Assembly: GCA_045648175.1 (NCBI GenBank)
Contig: JAZRNN010000013.1
Location: 34,697-98,696 of the forward strand
Length of the DNA stretch: 64,000 nt
From: SIG440 sp045648175
Lineage (GTDB): Bacteria; Bacillota; Clostridia; Monoglobales; Monoglobaceae
Direction of reading: 5' to 3'
The notes under the pieces were generated by a model. That model was not told the DNA's origin. It did no database searches and saw only the letters and a program-made list of their open reading frames with translations. The position numbers and the translations under genes were made by a program. Of the stretch, positions 1 through 10,254 are shown piece after piece (the stretch's first letter is position 1; each line of letters starts with the position of its first letter).

Positions 1-1517
1 TTTTTCCCGACCGTTTTTATAAAAAAGGACAGATTTGTGAAATACCCGGAAGGAAAAGTGAATATATTATACACAAGGACTGGTACGAGCCTGTATTTTC
101 AAACAGGCATCCTTTTGAAGACGGTCCTGCCTGCAACGATTTTTTTGGGGGGAATATACAGGGCGTTATTGAAAAACTTCCGTATCTTAAAGAACTGGGG
201 ATAGGTGTAATTTATCTTAACCCGATTTTTGAAGCCTTTTCAAATCACCGTTATGATACTGGTGATTACAGCAAAATTGATCCGGCACTCGGTACAACCG
301 AAGATTTTAAGGAACTTTGCCAAAAAGCAAGTGAGTTGGATATAAAGATTATCCTTGATGGTGTATTCAGCCACACGGGCAGTGACAGTATATATTTTAA
401 CAAGTACGGCACGTATGGCGAAGGCAGCGGGGCATATCGTAATTTTAATTCTACCTACCGCAGTTGGTTTCAATGGCGTGACGGGGGATACCAGAGCTGG
501 TGGGGGTGCTCTAACCTTCCCAATGTATGTGAGATGGAGCCGACATATATTGACTATATCCTCACTGGGGATGATGCTATAATAAAAAAATGGTTAAGGT
601 GCGGGGCGCTTGGTTGGCGTCTTGATGTGGCTGATGAATTGCCGGACGATTTTATAAAAATTTTGCGTGAAGAGGTAAAGCGTGAAAACCCCGATGCTGT
701 TATTATAGGCGAAGTATGGGAGGATGCATCCAATAAAGAAAGCTATGGTGTGCGCCGAGAATATCTTCTGGGCGCCGAGCTTGACAGTGTTATGAATTAT
801 CCCTTTAAAGATAATGTAATTGCCTTTTTGACAGAAGGGATAAGTGCAGAAGAATTTTCTGACAGACTGATGACAATTGCCGAGCATTATCCTGCAGAAA
901 GCCTGTATTCAGCAATGAATTTACTAGGAACTCACGACACGGTCCGCATAAAAAATGTATTGTCAGGACAGTATATTGACCCCAATATGTCTTGGAATGA
1001 AAAATCATCCTTCAGGCTTGAGGCAAATTGCGAAACCCTTGCCATAAAACGTTTGCGCCTGGCGGTATTTATGCAGATGACCTTTGTGGGTGTTCCGTGC
1101 ATATACTATGGCGATGAAATTGGTATGCAAGGGCTAGCTGACCCATTTAACCGTATGCCATACACCTGGCGATGCGTGGATAACGAATTACTTGATTACT
1201 ACAAGAGCCTTACAGCAATGCGAAATTCTGCCGACTGTCTGCGGACAGGCAGCTTTAAGACGGTTTATACCAGTGATGGTGTTTTTGCATATATAAGAAA
1301 AATTTCGGACAACAAGGATGTATTTGGTAATTCAGCAAAAGACGGAACCATGTTGTGCATTGTAAACAGAAATCCCCATGCCGAAGAAATTGTTATTGAA
1401 ATTCCTGATGTGATGCGGCTTGAAAGCCAACTGACAGGAGAAGTTTTATCTTGTGAAGCAGGAAAGGCTGGCATTACAGTAGAAGGTTTTGGAGCAGAAA
1501 TTTATGTGTGTAGGTAA
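1..1517 (+). CDS. Alpha-amylase family (GH13) glycosidase, 5' end outside window
   Basis: The frame is open from base 3 to the stop at 1515-1517, about 504 visible codons, so the start lies upstream of the window. GH13 (beta/alpha)8-barrel motifs are seen in order: ILDGVFSHTG (region I), GWRLDVADE with the nucleophile Asp (region II, near 615-630), IIGEVWED with the acid/base Glu (region III), and LLGTHDT with the transition-state Asp (region IV). A short beta domain follows. The spacing and the N-terminal DWYEPVFSNRHPFEDG stretch resemble neopullulanase/cyclomaltodextrinase-type enzymes that cleave alpha-1,4 and alpha-1,6 links in maltodextrins; that subfamily choice is inference. No signal peptide can be judged. 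It lies directly before the glycogen genes, which fits a role in intracellular alpha-glucan turnover. Confidence 0.9.
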   Translation, partial: FPDRFYKKGQICEIPGRKSEYIIHKDWYEPVFSNRHPFEDGPACNDFFGGNIQGVIEKLPYLKELGIGVIYLNPIFEAFSNHRYDTGDYSKIDPALGTTEDFKELCQKASELDIKIILDGVFSHTGSDSIYFNKYGTYGEGSGAYRNFNSTYRSWFQWRDGGYQSWWGCSNLPNVCEMEPTYIDYILTGDDAIIKKWLRCGALGWRLDVADELPDDFIKILREEVKRENPDAVIIGEVWEDASNKESYGVRREYLLGAELDSVMNYPFKDNVIAFLTEGISAEEFSDRLMTIAEHYPAESLYSAMNLLGTHDTVRIKNVLSGQYIDPNMSWNEKSSFRLEANCETLAIKRLRLAVFMQMTFVGVPCIYYGDEIGMQGLADPFNRMPYTWRCVDNELLDYYKSLTAMRNSADCLRTGSFKTVYTSDGVFAYIRKISDNKDVFGNSAKDGTMLCIVNRNPHAEEIVIEIPDVMRLESQLTGEVLSCEAGKAGITVEGFGAEIYVCR

Positions 1518-1575
1518 TATTTACCAAAAAATATTCCATATTTTTGAATTTTTGTGAAAATGTAAAATTTACTTA

Positions 1576-1604
1576 TGGACAAACGCCGTAAATAGTGATA
1601 AAAT
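1576..1604 (+). promoter_or_regulatory. Putative sigma-A promoter of the glg operon
   Basis: TGGACA, 17 bp, TAAAAT, followed by an AT-rich leader to glgB. It sits in the only sizeable gap upstream of the five tightly packed glycogen genes. Confidence 0.55.
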
Positions 1605-1653
1605 TGAATTAGTAAGAATGCACAAAAAGTAAAATTTACATAAAGGAAAATTG

Positions 1654-3591
1654 ATGAAAAATAACAAACAAATTACATTGGAGGAAAACAGACGGATGAC
1701 AGAACTTAAAAATGGAAATGCAGAACTTTCACGTGATTTGATGTTTCTTTTCAATCGCGGAGAAAATTATCAGAGTTATAATATTCTTGGTGCTCATGTT
1801 GTAAAAGACGGAAAAGCACAGGGGTGCTGTTTTTCGGTCTGGGCGCCCAATGCAAAATCTGTTTCGGTGGTTTGTGACCGAAACGGATGGGACAGAACAA
1901 AAAACCCTATGGGAAAATACCCAGAAACTGGCATATGGAATTGCTTTGTATGCGATGTGGGATATGGGGAAAACTATAAATTCAGTATCGAAACTCCTAA
2001 TGGTGATATTATTCTTAAAGCCGACCCGTTTGCTTTTTCAAGCCAGCTTCGCCCTGAAACAGCATCACGCACAGCGGATACAAGCTATGCGTGGGGTGAT
2101 GGCAAATGGATGAAAAAACGTGAAAAAACACCACCTTATGACCAACCGATGAATATTTATGAGCTTCACTTTGGCTCCTGGCAACGCAAGGAAGACGGCG
2201 AAATGCTGACATATACTCAAATGGCAGAGAGGCTTATTCCTTATGTCAGGGAGATGGGTTATACCCATATTGAGATTATGCCTATTTGTGAATATCCGTT
2301 TGACGGCTCCTGGGGATATCAGGTTACAGGTTATTACAGCGCAAACAGCCGTTATGGTGACCCAAAAGGACTGAAAGAGTTTATCGACAGATGCCACAAG
2401 TCAGGAATAGGCGTTATTATGGACTGGGTGCCTGCCCACTTTCCACGTGACGAGCACGGACTGAGACTGTTTGACGGCACTCCGCTTTTTGAACATCCCG
2501 ACACAAGACTTGGCGAGCACAAGGAGTGGGGAACATTGGTGTTCAACTGGGGAAAAACCGAAATACACTCATTCCTCATATCCAATGCAATGTTCTGGCT
2601 TGAGGAGTATCATATTGACGGACTTCGTGTTGATGCGGTTTCAAGTATGCTGTATCTTGATTACAATCGCAAAGACGGCGAGTGGGTTGCCAATAAGTAC
2701 GGCGGGCACGAGAATTTAGATGCAATCGCATTTTTGCAGAAGCTTAACAAGGTTATCTTTGAAAAATTTCCCAATGTGCTTATGATTGCTGAGGAATCAA
2801 CTGCCTGGGGAGGAGTTACAAAGCCTGTACACGAGGGGGGCCTTGGTTTCAACTTCAAGTGGAATATGGGATGGATGAATGATATTCTCAGATTTATGGC
2901 GATGGACCCCTATTTTCGCGGTTCAAACCATAATATGCTGACATTTTCAATGATGTATGCATATTCCGAAAACTACATTCTGCCACTTTCTCACGACGAG
3001 GTGGTTCACGGAAAAAAATCATTGCTTGATAAAATGTATGGCAGTTATGAACAAAAGTTTGCAAGCCTTAAACTGTTGTATGCATATATGTATGCCCACC
3101 CTGGAAAAAAGCTTTTGTTTATGGGCGGCGAATTCGGGCAGTTTATAGAATGGCGGTTTGCAGATAGCCTTGATTGGCAGCTTCTTGATTATGAATCACA
3201 TCGGGGAATTAAGGAGTTTGCAAAAGATTTAGGAGAATTTTACCAATCAAACCGCTCGATGTATGAGAATGATTATGATTGGAAGGGCTTTAACTGGATT
3301 ACCGCCGATGACAGCGAACATTCGGTTGTTGCATTTATGCGGCAGAGCAGAAGCAGAAGGGACAAAACTATAGTTATTGCAAATTTTGCTGCGCAGGAGC
3401 ATAAAGATTACGAGGTAAAGGTTCCGGGTGCAGGCAGTTATGAGGTTGTTCTTTCAACCAACGATAAAAAGTATGGGGGAAAGGGCGACAGGAATAGAAA
3501 AATAAAAGCAACAAAAACAAGGAGTGGGTACTTAATTAAAATCGATATAGCAGAACTTTCGGCAATATATATCAAGAAAACAAAATCCTGA
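1654..3591 (+). CDS. glgB: 1,4-alpha-glucan branching enzyme
   Basis: GlgB transfers alpha-1,4 chains to form alpha-1,6 branches in glycogen. The protein is about 645 residues, normal for the family. Seen: an N-terminal CBM48-like beta domain (GCCFSVWAPNAKSVSVV near residues 50-66), the GH13 barrel with IDGLRVDAVSSMLY (nucleophile Asp near 326), MIAEESTAW (acid/base Glu) and LPLSHDEVVHGKKS, then a C-terminal beta domain. Start choice: ATG at 1654 has AAGGA 6 bases upstream; a TTG lies just before it, and an ATG at 1696 preceded by GGAGG (11-base spacing) is a credible alternative that would shorten the protein by 14 residues. First gene of glgBCDAP. Confidence 0.95.
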   Translation: MKNNKQITLEENRRMTELKNGNAELSRDLMFLFNRGENYQSYNILGAHVVKDGKAQGCCFSVWAPNAKSVSVVCDRNGWDRTKNPMGKYPETGIWNCFVCDVGYGENYKFSIETPNGDIILKADPFAFSSQLRPETASRTADTSYAWGDGKWMKKREKTPPYDQPMNIYELHFGSWQRKEDGEMLTYTQMAERLIPYVREMGYTHIEIMPICEYPFDGSWGYQVTGYYSANSRYGDPKGLKEFIDRCHKSGIGVIMDWVPAHFPRDEHGLRLFDGTPLFEHPDTRLGEHKEWGTLVFNWGKTEIHSFLISNAMFWLEEYHIDGLRVDAVSSMLYLDYNRKDGEWVANKYGGHENLDAIAFLQKLNKVIFEKFPNVLMIAEESTAWGGVTKPVHEGGLGFNFKWNMGWMNDILRFMAMDPYFRGSNHNMLTFSMMYAYSENYILPLSHDEVVHGKKSLLDKMYGSYEQKFASLKLLYAYMYAHPGKKLLFMGGEFGQFIEWRFADSLDWQLLDYESHRGIKEFAKDLGEFYQSNRSMYENDYDWKGFNWITADDSEHSVVAFMRQSRSRRDKTIVIANFAAQEHKDYEVKVPGAGSYEVVLSTNDKKYGGKGDRNRKIKATKTRSGYLIKIDIAELSAIYIKKTKS

Positions 3592-3623
3592 TATGTTTTA
3601 AATAAGGAAACGGAGGTCTTTTT

Positions 3624-4889
3624 ATGAAATCAAAAGAATGTGTTGCAATGATTCTTGCGGGCGGACAGGGAAGCCGACTTGGTATTCTCACTAAGAATAT
3701 TGCAAAGCCGGCGGTGCCATTTGGCGGAAAGTACAGGATTATTGACTTCCCCTTAAGCAACTGCGCGCACTCGGGTATTACGGCGGTTGGCGTACTGACC
3801 CAATATCAGCCGTTGGAACTTAATACTTATATAGGCAACGGACGCCCATGGGACCTTGACAGAAATGACGGCGGCGTGTACGTTCTGCCTCCATATGTTT
3901 CAGCTGAGAAGGGCGAATGGTATAAGGGTACGGCAAATGCCATATACCAGAACATAGGCTTTGTAAGCGGTTTTGACCCGGAATATGTGGTTATTCTCTC
4001 GGGTGACCATATTTATAAAATGGATTATTCAAAAATGGTAAAGGCTCATAAGGCGGCAGGTGCCGCAGCTACAATTGCGGTAATTGAGGTTCCCTGGGAT
4101 GAAGCCTCACGCTTTGGTATTATGAATACCGATGCGGATATGAACATTGTGGAATTTGAGGAAAAACCAAAAAACCCAAAGAGCAATCTTGCATCAATGG
4201 GTGTATATGTGTTCACTTGGGATATACTTAAAAAGTATCTGATTGCTGATGAAAACGACCCAAAATCAGACAACGATTTCGGTAAAAATATTATCCCCAA
4301 AATGCTTGAGGACGGAAACAAAATGCTGGCATACCGCTTTGATGGCTATTGGAAGGATGTCGGCACAATACAGAGTCTATGGGAAGCAAATATGAATCTG
4401 CTTTCCGATGATCCCGGATACGAGCTTGATGATGCACACTGGAAGATTTTCAGCCGCAATCCTGCAAAACCCCCGCATTATCTTGCCCCCGGCTCACGGG
4501 TGAAGAACTGTTATATTACCGAGGGCTGTGAGATTTACGGTGATGTTGAAAATTCGGTTATATTTCAGGGTGTAACGATTGAAGAAGGAGCACAAGTACG
4601 TGACTCGGTAGTGTTCCCCTGTGCTCATATCGGAAAAGGCGCGGTGCTTACCAAGGCAATGATAGGCACAAATGCCTATATTTCGGATGATGCGGTGATA
4701 GGTTCGCAAGATGAGGATTCGGTGGATGATTTCCACAACACAAAAATCTGCTCGGATGATATAACATTAATAGGCCCTAATATCACAATTGATAAGGGCA
4801 TAAAGGTTGCGGCTTGTTCTATGGTTACACGCAACATAAGAAACAAAACAAAAAACACAAAATCTGCGAAAGGAACGGCTACTGCCTGA
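3624..4889 (+). CDS. glgC: Glucose-1-phosphate adenylyltransferase, catalytic subunit
   Basis: Makes ADP-glucose from glucose-1-phosphate and ATP, the committed step of bacterial glycogen synthesis. The 421-residue protein has the nucleotidyltransferase signature AGGQGSRLGILTKNIAKPAV near residue 12, the sugar-phosphate region FEEKPKNPKS, and a C-terminal left-handed beta-helix of hexapeptide-like repeats (roughly residues 290-400). ATG start with GGAGG about 8 bases upstream. It lies 32 bases after glgB and 12 bases before glgD; as in other Firmicutes the GlgC and GlgD products are expected to form a hetero-oligomer (known for the family, not visible here). Confidence 0.96.
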   Translation: MKSKECVAMILAGGQGSRLGILTKNIAKPAVPFGGKYRIIDFPLSNCAHSGITAVGVLTQYQPLELNTYIGNGRPWDLDRNDGGVYVLPPYVSAEKGEWYKGTANAIYQNIGFVSGFDPEYVVILSGDHIYKMDYSKMVKAHKAAGAAATIAVIEVPWDEASRFGIMNTDADMNIVEFEEKPKNPKSNLASMGVYVFTWDILKKYLIADENDPKSDNDFGKNIIPKMLEDGNKMLAYRFDGYWKDVGTIQSLWEANMNLLSDDPGYELDDAHWKIFSRNPAKPPHYLAPGSRVKNCYITEGCEIYGDVENSVIFQGVTIEEGAQVRDSVVFPCAHIGKGAVLTKAMIGTNAYISDDAVIGSQDEDSVDDFHNTKICSDDITLIGPNITIDKGIKVAACSMVTRNIRNKTKNTKSAKGTATA

Positions 4890-4901
4890 GGGTGAGTAAT
4901 T

Positions 4902-6035
4902 ATGGAAAATAATAATACATTAGGTTTGATTTTTTCAGAAAATTCCGAGGTTAACCTGGGCGAGCTTATGAGTGTTCGTTCGCTTGCGGCAGTTCCTGTA
5001 GGCGGAAGATACAGAATTATTGACTTTATGCTGTCAAATATGGTGAATTCGGGTATTGTAAATGTCGGTCTTGCCACTGGCTATAAAAATCAGTCGCTGA
5101 TTGACCATGTAGGCAGCGGCAGAGCATGGGATTTATCCCGAAAGGAAACCGGCCTTTTTATTCTTCCCCCTCCTGAAAATCAGGAAACGGGCGGTAGAGT
5201 TATGGGCGGTATTGATTATTTAAACGGTGCAATGAGATATCTGAGAAGAAGCCGTCAGGAATATGTTATGCTTTCTGACTGCAACACAATTTGCAATATT
5301 GACCTTGAAAAGGTGATGGACTTCCATTTCCAAAAGGAAGCAGATATTACGGTTGTATATACAATGGCGCCAAATCTCAGCGAAAAGGAACTCGAAAAAC
5401 ATATTCTCTTTGAAGTTGAAGATGACGGCAGGGTGTCTGATATTCAGGTCTACCCCAAACGTCAAAAGTCAGATTGCTCGTATATGCATATGTTCTTTAT
5501 CAAAAAGAGCTTTCTTATCGAGCTGATTGAAGACTGTATGGCTCATGACGAACATTTGATATCAAAAAACATCCTTCTTGCGAATGTAAAAAAATGCAGA
5601 ATCTTTGCATACCGTTTTGACGGATACAAAAACAAAATTGACAGTATCGACTCTCTTTATCGCTTTAATCTTGAGCTTCTCAGGCCCGATGTTCGTGCTG
5701 AGTTGTTTGGCAAAGGCGACGGGATGAGCATTTACACTAAAGTTAAAGACAGCGTTCCTACAAAATACGGTAAAGATGCAGATGTGAAGAATTCGGTAGT
5801 TGCAGACGGCTGTGTAATTGAGGGGACTGTTGAAAATTGTATTATATTCCGTGGTGTAAAAATCGGCAAAGGGTCGGTTGTTAAAAACTCAATTATAATG
5901 CAAAAATCACAGATAATGGACAACTGCACAGTCGAAAATGCAATTTTCGATAAGGAAGTTATTTTGTGCAGCGGAAAAAAACTTATGGGTCAAAGTACCT
6001 ATCCGTTGGTTATTGGCAAACGTACAGTTGTTTGA
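4902..6035 (+). CDS. glgD: GlgD, non-catalytic/regulatory partner of ADP-glucose pyrophosphorylase
   Basis: A GlgC paralogue of 377 residues. It keeps the fold landmarks (VPVGGRYRIIDFMLSN, GSGRAWDLSRKETG, a C-terminal beta-helix with NSVVADGCVIEGTVENC) but lacks the GlgC nucleotide-binding glycine-rich loop: its N-terminus reads LGLIFSENSEVNLGELMSVR where GlgC has AGGQGSRLGILTKN. That loss is the hallmark of GlgD, which in Firmicutes activates GlgC rather than catalysing on its own. Twelve bases separate it from glgC and 30 from glgA, so all are probably cotranscribed. Confidence 0.94.
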   Translation: MENNNTLGLIFSENSEVNLGELMSVRSLAAVPVGGRYRIIDFMLSNMVNSGIVNVGLATGYKNQSLIDHVGSGRAWDLSRKETGLFILPPPENQETGGRVMGGIDYLNGAMRYLRRSRQEYVMLSDCNTICNIDLEKVMDFHFQKEADITVVYTMAPNLSEKELEKHILFEVEDDGRVSDIQVYPKRQKSDCSYMHMFFIKKSFLIELIEDCMAHDEHLISKNILLANVKKCRIFAYRFDGYKNKIDSIDSLYRFNLELLRPDVRAELFGKGDGMSIYTKVKDSVPTKYGKDADVKNSVVADGCVIEGTVENCIIFRGVKIGKGSVVKNSIIMQKSQIMDNCTVENAIFDKEVILCSGKKLMGQSTYPLVIGKRTVV

Positions 6036-6065
6036 TGTATAATTTGACAGAAAGGAGAGGATATT

Positions 6066-7499
6066 TTGAATATTCTAATGCTATCCTCTGAGGTTGCACC
6101 TTTTGCAAAGTCGGGCGGCTTGGGTGATGTTTTAGGGGCACTTCCGCAAAACCTGGCAGCGCAAGGCAATGATGTAAGAGTAATGCTGCCTAAATACGGG
6201 CTTATTGCGGATGAGTTTATTTCAGGAATGAACTTTGAACTATACACCTATGTGCCTGTGGGCTGGCGCAATAAGTACTGCGGTGTTTTTTCAATTAAAA
6301 AGGCAGGAGTAACCTATTATTTTATAGACAATGAATATTATTTTGGCGAAAAGTGTCTTTATAAATGGGATGATTTAGAAAGATTCAGCTTTTTTGACAA
6401 AGCGGCTCTTGAAGTTTTGCCCAAAATAGGTTTTAAGCCTGACATAATACACTGCAATGATTGGCAGACGGGAGCGGTTCCTGTAGTGTTGGAGGCTTAT
6501 TACAAGCAGAATGATTTTTATAAAGATATAAAAACCGTCTACACAATACACAATCTCAAATATCAGGGAATTTATTCAATTGATGCGGTTAAGGATTTTC
6601 TGTCTCTTGGTGATGAATATTTCACCGATGACAAGCTTGAATTCCATGGCTGTGCAAATCTGATGAAGGCGGGAATTGTATATTCAAATGTGGTTACAAC
6701 AGTAAGCCCCACCTATGCGCAGGAGATTAAAACTCACACCGGTGGCGAAAGGCTTGATGGCTTGCTTTCGGCACGTGGCGACTCCCTTTACGGAATTTTA
6801 AATGGCATTGATTATAAGGTATATAATCCCAAGACGGATAAAAACATTATATACAATTACGGCATCAGGGATGTACTCGAGGGCAAAAAGAAAAACAAAA
6901 TGGCACTGCAGGAGCAGCTTGGTCTTCCTGTCGATGGTGAAAAGGTGATGATTGGTTTAGTTTCAAGGCTTGTTGACCAAAAGGGCCTCGACGTCATTGC
7001 CGAAGCTATGGGCGAGCTTATGAATCTTGATATGCAGTTTGTCATACTTGGCACAGGAGATGAACGGTATGAGGAAATGTTTCGCCATTATGCTGGATGT
7101 AATCCTGATAAGGTGTCGGCAAATATTACATTCAGTAATGAATTGGCACACCGCATATATGCGGCATCTGACTTGTTTTTGATGCCATCATTGTTTGAAC
7201 CCTGTGGATTGGGTCAGCTTATCGCACTCAGCTACGGAACAATACCTGTTGTACGTGAAACCGGTGGGCTTAAGGATACCATTAAGTCATATAATGAATT
7301 TACGGGTGAGGGCAACGGCTTCAGCTTTTATGCCCCTGATGCACACGATATGGCATTTACCATAAAGCGTGCTATCAGCTTTTTTGCGGATAAAACTGTA
7401 TGGAAAAAATTGTGTCAGAAGGCGATGAAGGAAGACTTCTCATGGACAGAGTCTGCAAAGGAGTATTTAAAGATTTACGGAAATCTGACAGGAATTTAG
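6066..7499 (+). CDS. glgA: Glycogen synthase (ADP-glucose specific, GT5)
   Basis: Adds glucose from ADP-glucose to the non-reducing end of glycogen. 477 residues, usual length. The N-terminal ADP-glucose-binding KxGGL motif is present as KSGGLGDV (residues 15-22), and the C-terminal GT-B signature region reads LFEPCGLGQLIALSYGT with the catalytic Glu. The start is a TTG at 6066, preceded by AAGGAGAGG; no better ATG lies upstream in frame and the MNILMLSSEVAPFAKS N-terminus matches the family start. Confidence 0.96.
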   Translation: MNILMLSSEVAPFAKSGGLGDVLGALPQNLAAQGNDVRVMLPKYGLIADEFISGMNFELYTYVPVGWRNKYCGVFSIKKAGVTYYFIDNEYYFGEKCLYKWDDLERFSFFDKAALEVLPKIGFKPDIIHCNDWQTGAVPVVLEAYYKQNDFYKDIKTVYTIHNLKYQGIYSIDAVKDFLSLGDEYFTDDKLEFHGCANLMKAGIVYSNVVTTVSPTYAQEIKTHTGGERLDGLLSARGDSLYGILNGIDYKVYNPKTDKNIIYNYGIRDVLEGKKKNKMALQEQLGLPVDGEKVMIGLVSRLVDQKGLDVIAEAMGELMNLDMQFVILGTGDERYEEMFRHYAGCNPDKVSANITFSNELAHRIYAASDLFLMPSLFEPCGLGQLIALSYGTIPVVRETGGLKDTIKSYNEFTGEGNGFSFYAPDAHDMAFTIKRAISFFADKTVWKKLCQKAMKEDFSWTESAKEYLKIYGNLTGI

Positions 7500-7541
7500 A
7501 AATATTTAAACAGCAAGAAATTTGGAGGAAAAAACATAAAA

Positions 7542-9998
7542 ATGGCAAATACGAAAAAGACAGAAGCAAAGGCGCTTAAAGAAAAAATAAAGAGCTCTAT
7601 TTCGGGCAAATTGCGCAGATATTACGGTAAATCGGTAGAAACTGCAACACCTGACCAGATATATAAGGCATGTGCCTTTACCGTCCGTGACGAAATTATG
7701 GAGGAATGGGCAAAATCAAGAGAAATTCTTGAAAACGGCCATAAAAAGGAACTTTATTATCTGTCGTTTGAATTCCTTATGGGCAGAGCGTTGGGGAATA
7801 ATATGATGAATATTATGCAGACGGATATCTATCGCGAGGCGCTTGAGGAGATGGGTATTGACCTCTCAGCAGTTGAGGATGTAGAAAATGATGCGGGTCT
7901 TGGCAACGGCGGTCTTGGCAGACTTGCGGCGTGCTTTTTAGACTCTCTCTCGACATTGGAGCTTCCTGCGTTTGGTTGCGGTATCCGTTATGAATATGGA
8001 CTTTTTAAACAAAAAATAGTTGATGGATATCAGATTGAAATGCCCGACCCATGGCTTGAGGACGGCAATGTATGGGAAATCGAACGCCCTGAGGACAGCG
8101 TGGAAGTGCATTACAACGGATATATCGAGGAATATTTCGAGGATGGAAGAATGAAATTCCGTCACACAGGCTATAACACCGTTATTGCCGAGCCTTACGA
8201 TATGCCTATTTCGGGATACAATTCAAAACTGGTAAACACATTAAGATTGTGGAAGGCTCGTTCGCCTCAAATTATAAATATGAGCGAATTTAACCGTGGT
8301 GATTATGCAATGGCGGTTAAAGACAAGGAACTTGCCGAGGTTGTTTCACAGATTCTTTATCCCGAAGATAATCATTATGAGGGCAAGCTTTTAAGACTTA
8401 AACAGCAGTATTTCTTTGTATCTGCAACAATTCAGTGGATTTTGTCCAAGCAAAAACGTCGTGGTCACAGCCTTTATGACCTGCACAAATACGTGCAGAT
8501 TCACATCAACGACACACATCCCACAATAGCTATCCCCGAGCTTATGCGTATTCTTATGGATGAAGAAGGCTTTGGATGGGACGAGGCGTGGGATATCACT
8601 CAAAGACTTTTTGCCTATACCAACCACACAATTATGACCGAGGCTCTTGAAAAATGGCCTATGTCAATGGTTGAAAGCCTGCTGCCACGTGTTGCTATGA
8701 TTATTAAGGAAATAGACCGCAGACAGCGTGAAAATCTCCACTCAAGATTTGGTAATGACATTGGCAAGATTGAGTATATGGCGGTTATCTCAAATGGTAA
8801 TGTCAACATGGCAAATCTTTGCCTTACTGCATGCCACAGCATAAATGGTGTTGCGGCACTTCATACAGATATTTTAAAGAATGAAACCTTCAGGGATTAT
8901 CACATACTCTCTCCTGAAAAGTTCAAAAATGTTACCAATGGCGTAACACCAAGACGTTGGCTCCTCAAGGCAAATCCACGTCTTGCGGGCTTGATTTGCG
9001 ATGCAATCGGTGATAGTTGGATAAAGAATGCCGAAAACCTTGAAAACCTTGGAAAATTTGCAGATGACAGTGCCTTTCGTGAAAAATTTGCCGAAATTAA
9101 GCAGGAAAACAAGCTGAAGCTGGCAGACTATATCAAAGAACATAACGGTATTGTGGTTGACCCCAATTCTATTTTTGACGTGCAGATAAAAAGATTGCAC
9201 GAGTATAAACGTCAGCTTATGAAGGCGATGCATATTATTTATCGTTATAAAATGATAACCGAAAATCCCTCACAGGCAAGTATGTTGCCCGAGACCTTTA
9301 TATTTGGGGCAAAAGCGGCGCCCGGTTATCATACTGCAAAGCTGATTATCAAGCTGATTAACAATGTTGCAAATGTAGTAAACAACGACCCAAGAACAAA
9401 GGATATCCTCAAGGTTGTGTTTATCGAAAATTACAGCGTTTCGATTGCTGAAAAGATTGTTGCTGCGGCTAACCTCAGCGAACAGATTTCAACCGCCAGC
9501 AAGGAGGCATCAGGCACAGGTAATATGAAGCTGATGCTCAACGGTGCTCTGACAATAGGAACGTTAGACGGTGCCAATGTTGAAATTGCCGAGCGCGTAG
9601 GTCTTGATAATATTTATATTTTCGGTCTTACATCACAGGAGGTTTTAAATATCTATGCGTCGGGTCATTCGGGCAGTCCCGAGGTATATTCGCAGAATAT
9701 GGTCATAAAGGGTATTGTTGACAGCTTTATTGACGGAACCTTTACTCCCGATAACCAGAACTTATTCCAGGAACTTTATCACGGATTGGTGTTTGGTCAC
9801 GGCTTTGCCGACCCATATTTGCTCCTTCGTGATTTTGAATCATATCTTGATGCAGGTCACCGTATGGCAAAAGACTTCCAGACACCTGATGTGTGGAATA
9901 AAAAGGCAATTATCAATGTCTCAAAGGCAGGATATTTCTCAAGTGACAGGTCGATTATGGATTATAATAACAACATCTGGGGACTTGAAAAAATTTAG
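7542..9998 (+). CDS. glgP: Glycogen/maltodextrin phosphorylase (GT35)
   Basis: Releases glucose-1-phosphate from alpha-1,4-glucan ends with pyridoxal phosphate as cofactor. The 818-residue product has the N-terminal ELYYLSFEFLMGRALGNN block, the VEDVENDAGLGNGGLGRLAA active-site stretch, and the PLP-lysine motif EASGTGNMKLMLNG with Lys near residue 660. It is the last gene of the glg operon and is followed by a strong terminator. Together with the upstream GH13 enzyme it provides breakdown next to synthesis genes. Confidence 0.96.
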   Translation: MANTKKTEAKALKEKIKSSISGKLRRYYGKSVETATPDQIYKACAFTVRDEIMEEWAKSREILENGHKKELYYLSFEFLMGRALGNNMMNIMQTDIYREALEEMGIDLSAVEDVENDAGLGNGGLGRLAACFLDSLSTLELPAFGCGIRYEYGLFKQKIVDGYQIEMPDPWLEDGNVWEIERPEDSVEVHYNGYIEEYFEDGRMKFRHTGYNTVIAEPYDMPISGYNSKLVNTLRLWKARSPQIINMSEFNRGDYAMAVKDKELAEVVSQILYPEDNHYEGKLLRLKQQYFFVSATIQWILSKQKRRGHSLYDLHKYVQIHINDTHPTIAIPELMRILMDEEGFGWDEAWDITQRLFAYTNHTIMTEALEKWPMSMVESLLPRVAMIIKEIDRRQRENLHSRFGNDIGKIEYMAVISNGNVNMANLCLTACHSINGVAALHTDILKNETFRDYHILSPEKFKNVTNGVTPRRWLLKANPRLAGLICDAIGDSWIKNAENLENLGKFADDSAFREKFAEIKQENKLKLADYIKEHNGIVVDPNSIFDVQIKRLHEYKRQLMKAMHIIYRYKMITENPSQASMLPETFIFGAKAAPGYHTAKLIIKLINNVANVVNNDPRTKDILKVVFIENYSVSIAEKIVAAANLSEQISTASKEASGTGNMKLMLNGALTIGTLDGANVEIAERVGLDNIYIFGLTSQEVLNIYASGHSGSPEVYSQNMVIKGIVDSFIDGTFTPDNQNLFQELYHGLVFGHGFADPYLLLRDFESYLDAGHRMAKDFQTPDVWNKKAIINVSKAGYFSSDRSIMDYNNNIWGLEKI

Positions 9999-10027
9999 AG
10001 AGGGTCTGTTAAAATAGTCCGGAACAC

Positions 10028-10060
10028 AAAACGACGGGTTTTTTATCCCGTCGTTTTACG
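10028..10060 (+). terminator. Intrinsic terminator of the glg operon
   Basis: Stem ACGACGGG (10031-10038) / CCCGTCGT (10047-10054) with a T-rich loop and flanking A/T runs, 30 bases after glgP; it could also serve the convergent small gene on the minus strand. Confidence 0.85.
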
Positions 10061-10071
10061 TTTATATAAGA

Positions 10072-10254
10072 CTAATCTTGTTTTGATTTAATACCAAAAG
10101 CGGCATTGATTTTTGCTGAGTTTTTTTCGTTACGTTCCTGCCACTCTTCATCAATACAGGTATCCACTGTTTTAATTTGCGCTTTTCTCAGGATTTCGAT
10201 TGCATCAGTCATTGCGCAAAAAAGTTGTTCGTAAAGGGCTTTGTAATCAGGCAT
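10072..10254 (-). CDS. Small hypothetical protein (60 aa)
   Basis: Not recognised as a characterised family. ATG at 10254 is preceded on the minus strand by AGAGGA with about 11 bases spacing; the product starts MPDYKALYEQLFCAMTDAIE and is a mixed-charge, probably helical 60-residue cytoplasmic protein. A longer reading frame continues upstream to about 10416, but that part has no ribosome binding site and overlaps a structured leader, so the short start is preferred. Similar MxDYKALYxxLF-type small proteins are, as far as I recall, common in clostridial chromosomes and mobile elements with no known role. Confidence 0.6.
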   Translation of the reverse strand: MPDYKALYEQLFCAMTDAIEILRKAQIKTVDTCIDEEWQERNEKNSAKINAAFGIKSKQD